Positions 63,188-64,000 of a stretch of 64,000 nt of DNA are shown in pieces (position 1 is the stretch's first letter; each line of letters starts with the position of its first letter). The notes beneath the pieces were generated by a model. The model ran no database searches and was not told the origin of the DNA. It saw nothing but the letters and a program-made list of their open reading frames with translations. The stretch spans positions 62,001 through 126,000 of the forward strand of contig NZ_MUXN01000020.1 in the NCBI RefSeq assembly GCF_001995215.1. The letters are read 5' to 3'. This stretch comes from Amycolatopsis azurea DSM 43854 (GTDB lineage Bacteria; Actinomycetota; Actinomycetes; Mycobacteriales; Pseudonocardiaceae). A program made the translations under genes and the position numbers.

Positions 63188-63460
63188 GTCATCGTCGCTG
63201 GTCAGCGCGCTGAGTCTCGCTCTGAATCTATCGCACTCCGGCCCCTCGCGGCTGCCTGAGTGCCCTGGTGCCTGCTCGTCCCCGTTCCCCTCGTCACCGC
63301 CACGCCTTGCGCTGAGTCGGTCGTGTCAAGGCACGCTTTCCCGCCTTGATGCGGGCGGCTCGGCGTAAGACGCTGAGAGGCGAGGGAGCCCCCGGTGACC
63401 ACTGCGCGTCGGCTGGGCGGGTCGGGTGATCTCGCCGTGTGGCTCCTGGAGCTCCGTCGT

Positions 63461-63592
63461 CGTTGGCGGCGCGCTGCGGGTGCTGCCCTGCGGCGGGCTC
63501 GCCCGGCGGCGCCTGCCGGAGCGGAGCGGGAGGCCGGCGTCGCCTCTTGGGCGTAGCCCGCCGGACGGGTGGTGACCCGCGCGCCGCCAACG
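63461..63592. repeat. GC-rich inverted repeat in a gene-free stretch
   Basis: CGTTGGCGGCGCGC (63461-63474) and GCGCGCCGCCAACG (63579-63592) are perfect inverted copies about 104 bp apart, enclosing very GC-rich sequence with smaller internal hairpins. No credible gene was found between 63076 and 63674. Confidence 0.6.
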
Positions 63593-63674
63593 GCGGCGCC
63601 TTGATCCCATAGAGCCAAATTCGGCAGGACTCGCTTGTCTGCGCTTTGGCGACCGCTCGGGGCGTCAGGGTGAG

Positions 63675-64000
63675 CTACACGCGCAGCGTCTTAACGATCT
63701 CGTCGGCAAGGCTGGCGTTACCGGCGGCAACGAACTTTTGGCGCGGGTTCATCGCCGCGGTGATGTCAGCGAGCGAATCGAAGCTGTAGTCAAGGGGGAG
63801 CGCTCGGCCCTGGAGATCGACGACGGTTCCGCCTGCGGCATGAAGCACGTAGTGGCCTGGCGCAAGGTCCCAGATGGCGAACCCCTTCGCGAACTCGACT
63901 GTGGCGTCGGTCAGACCAGCGGCCACATGGCACAGGCTCACTGAACCGAAGTCGACACCGATACGCCCCTTCTTCTTGTCTCCGGCGGACGGTGCGCTGA
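63675..64000 (-). CDS. Inositol-monophosphatase-family protein, C-terminal part (runs off the window)
   Basis: The frame is open to the window edge and reads DKKKGRIGVDFGSVSLCHVA, then GFAIWDLAPGHYVLHAAGG and TVVDLQGRALPLDYSF, ending EIVKTLRV. G-S-x-S-L-C and WDLAPG-H-LLxxAGG are the C-terminal hallmarks of the inositol monophosphatase/CysQ/HisN family, with WD as the metal-binding Asp. The 5' end lies beyond the window. It is the only gene recognised on the second element. Confidence 0.7.
   Translation of the reverse strand, partial: SAPSAGDKKKGRIGVDFGSVSLCHVAAGLTDATVEFAKGFAIWDLAPGHYVLHAAGGTVVDLQGRALPLDYSFDSLADITAAMNPRQKFVAAGNASLADEIVKTLRV

Noticed and set aside
1..64000. CRISPR arrays, rRNA genes or riboswitches
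   Set aside because: I saw no direct-repeat/spacer arrays, no rRNA-like stretches and no recognisable riboswitch cores.

Overview
The window is high-GC actinobacterial DNA, most likely from Amycolatopsis or a close relative in the Pseudonocardiales. I infer this from strong third-position GC, frequent GTG/TTG starts, many GTGA/ATGA stop-start overlaps, long GC-rich intergenic hairpins and typical actinobacterial families (EspC-like and WXG-type proteins, MprAB-like two-component pairs, a PglWXYZ phage-defence operon). No species marker was identified.

Layout. 0-6.8 kb: a membrane acyltransferase, a CaiB/BaiF CoA-transferase-like protein, a class V aminotransferase, then a three-gene module of EspC-like protein, WXG-type protein with a DUF6973-like C-terminus, and lipoprotein. 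6.8-10.75 kb: two divergent paralogues, each a PD-(D/E)XK-like nuclease domain fused to a DUF2075/Schlafen-3-type helicase. 11.0-35.96 kb: a genomic island at the 3' end of tRNA-Arg(CCT), bounded by the intact tRNA on the right and a 44-bp copy of its 3' half on the left. The island carries a complete type 2 BREX (Pgl) operon on the minus strand: pglW, then pglX-pglY-pglZ-brxD-brxHI. Between pglW and pglX sits a wrecked AAA ATPase plus subtilase pair that resembles the IetAS defence system. Its ATPase gene is split by an IS481-type insertion, and both genes carry frameshifts. No intact integrase is visible in the island.

36.3-59.6 kb is ordinary chromosome: response regulators and two RR-HK pairs, lspA, a DeoR-galT operon, an HtrA-type protease, a five-gene translationally coupled minus-strand operon (GT2, DUF2064 protein, methyltransferase, cytochrome-b/molybdopterin oxidoreductase, small membrane protein), a polytopic membrane protein, an MBL hydrolase, an epimerase with a zinc-ribbon-like insert, moaB, mscL, a SAF protein, an FmdB-like protein, hicAB, a PLP decarboxylase-like protein and small proteins. 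59.97-62.98 kb: a tightly coupled three-gene operon of ParA-type ATPase, SAP/Rho-N-like protein, and a RAMA-CBS-CBS-HEPN-like protein. I know of no described system with this architecture, and it is my main candidate for something new. It ends in a strong terminator, followed at once by a truncated 3' half of tRNA-Ala(CGC), probably the left end of a second integrated element that runs off the right edge and carries an inositol-monophosphatase-like gene.

How it fits together. The window holds several likely anti-mobile-element functions: the BREX-2 operon, the decayed IetAS pair, the helicase-nuclease pair just outside the island, the WXG-type toxin module and perhaps the RAMA/HEPN operon. 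Two tRNA integration scars confirm repeated horizontal acquisition. All family assignments are by reading motifs; no database search was run.
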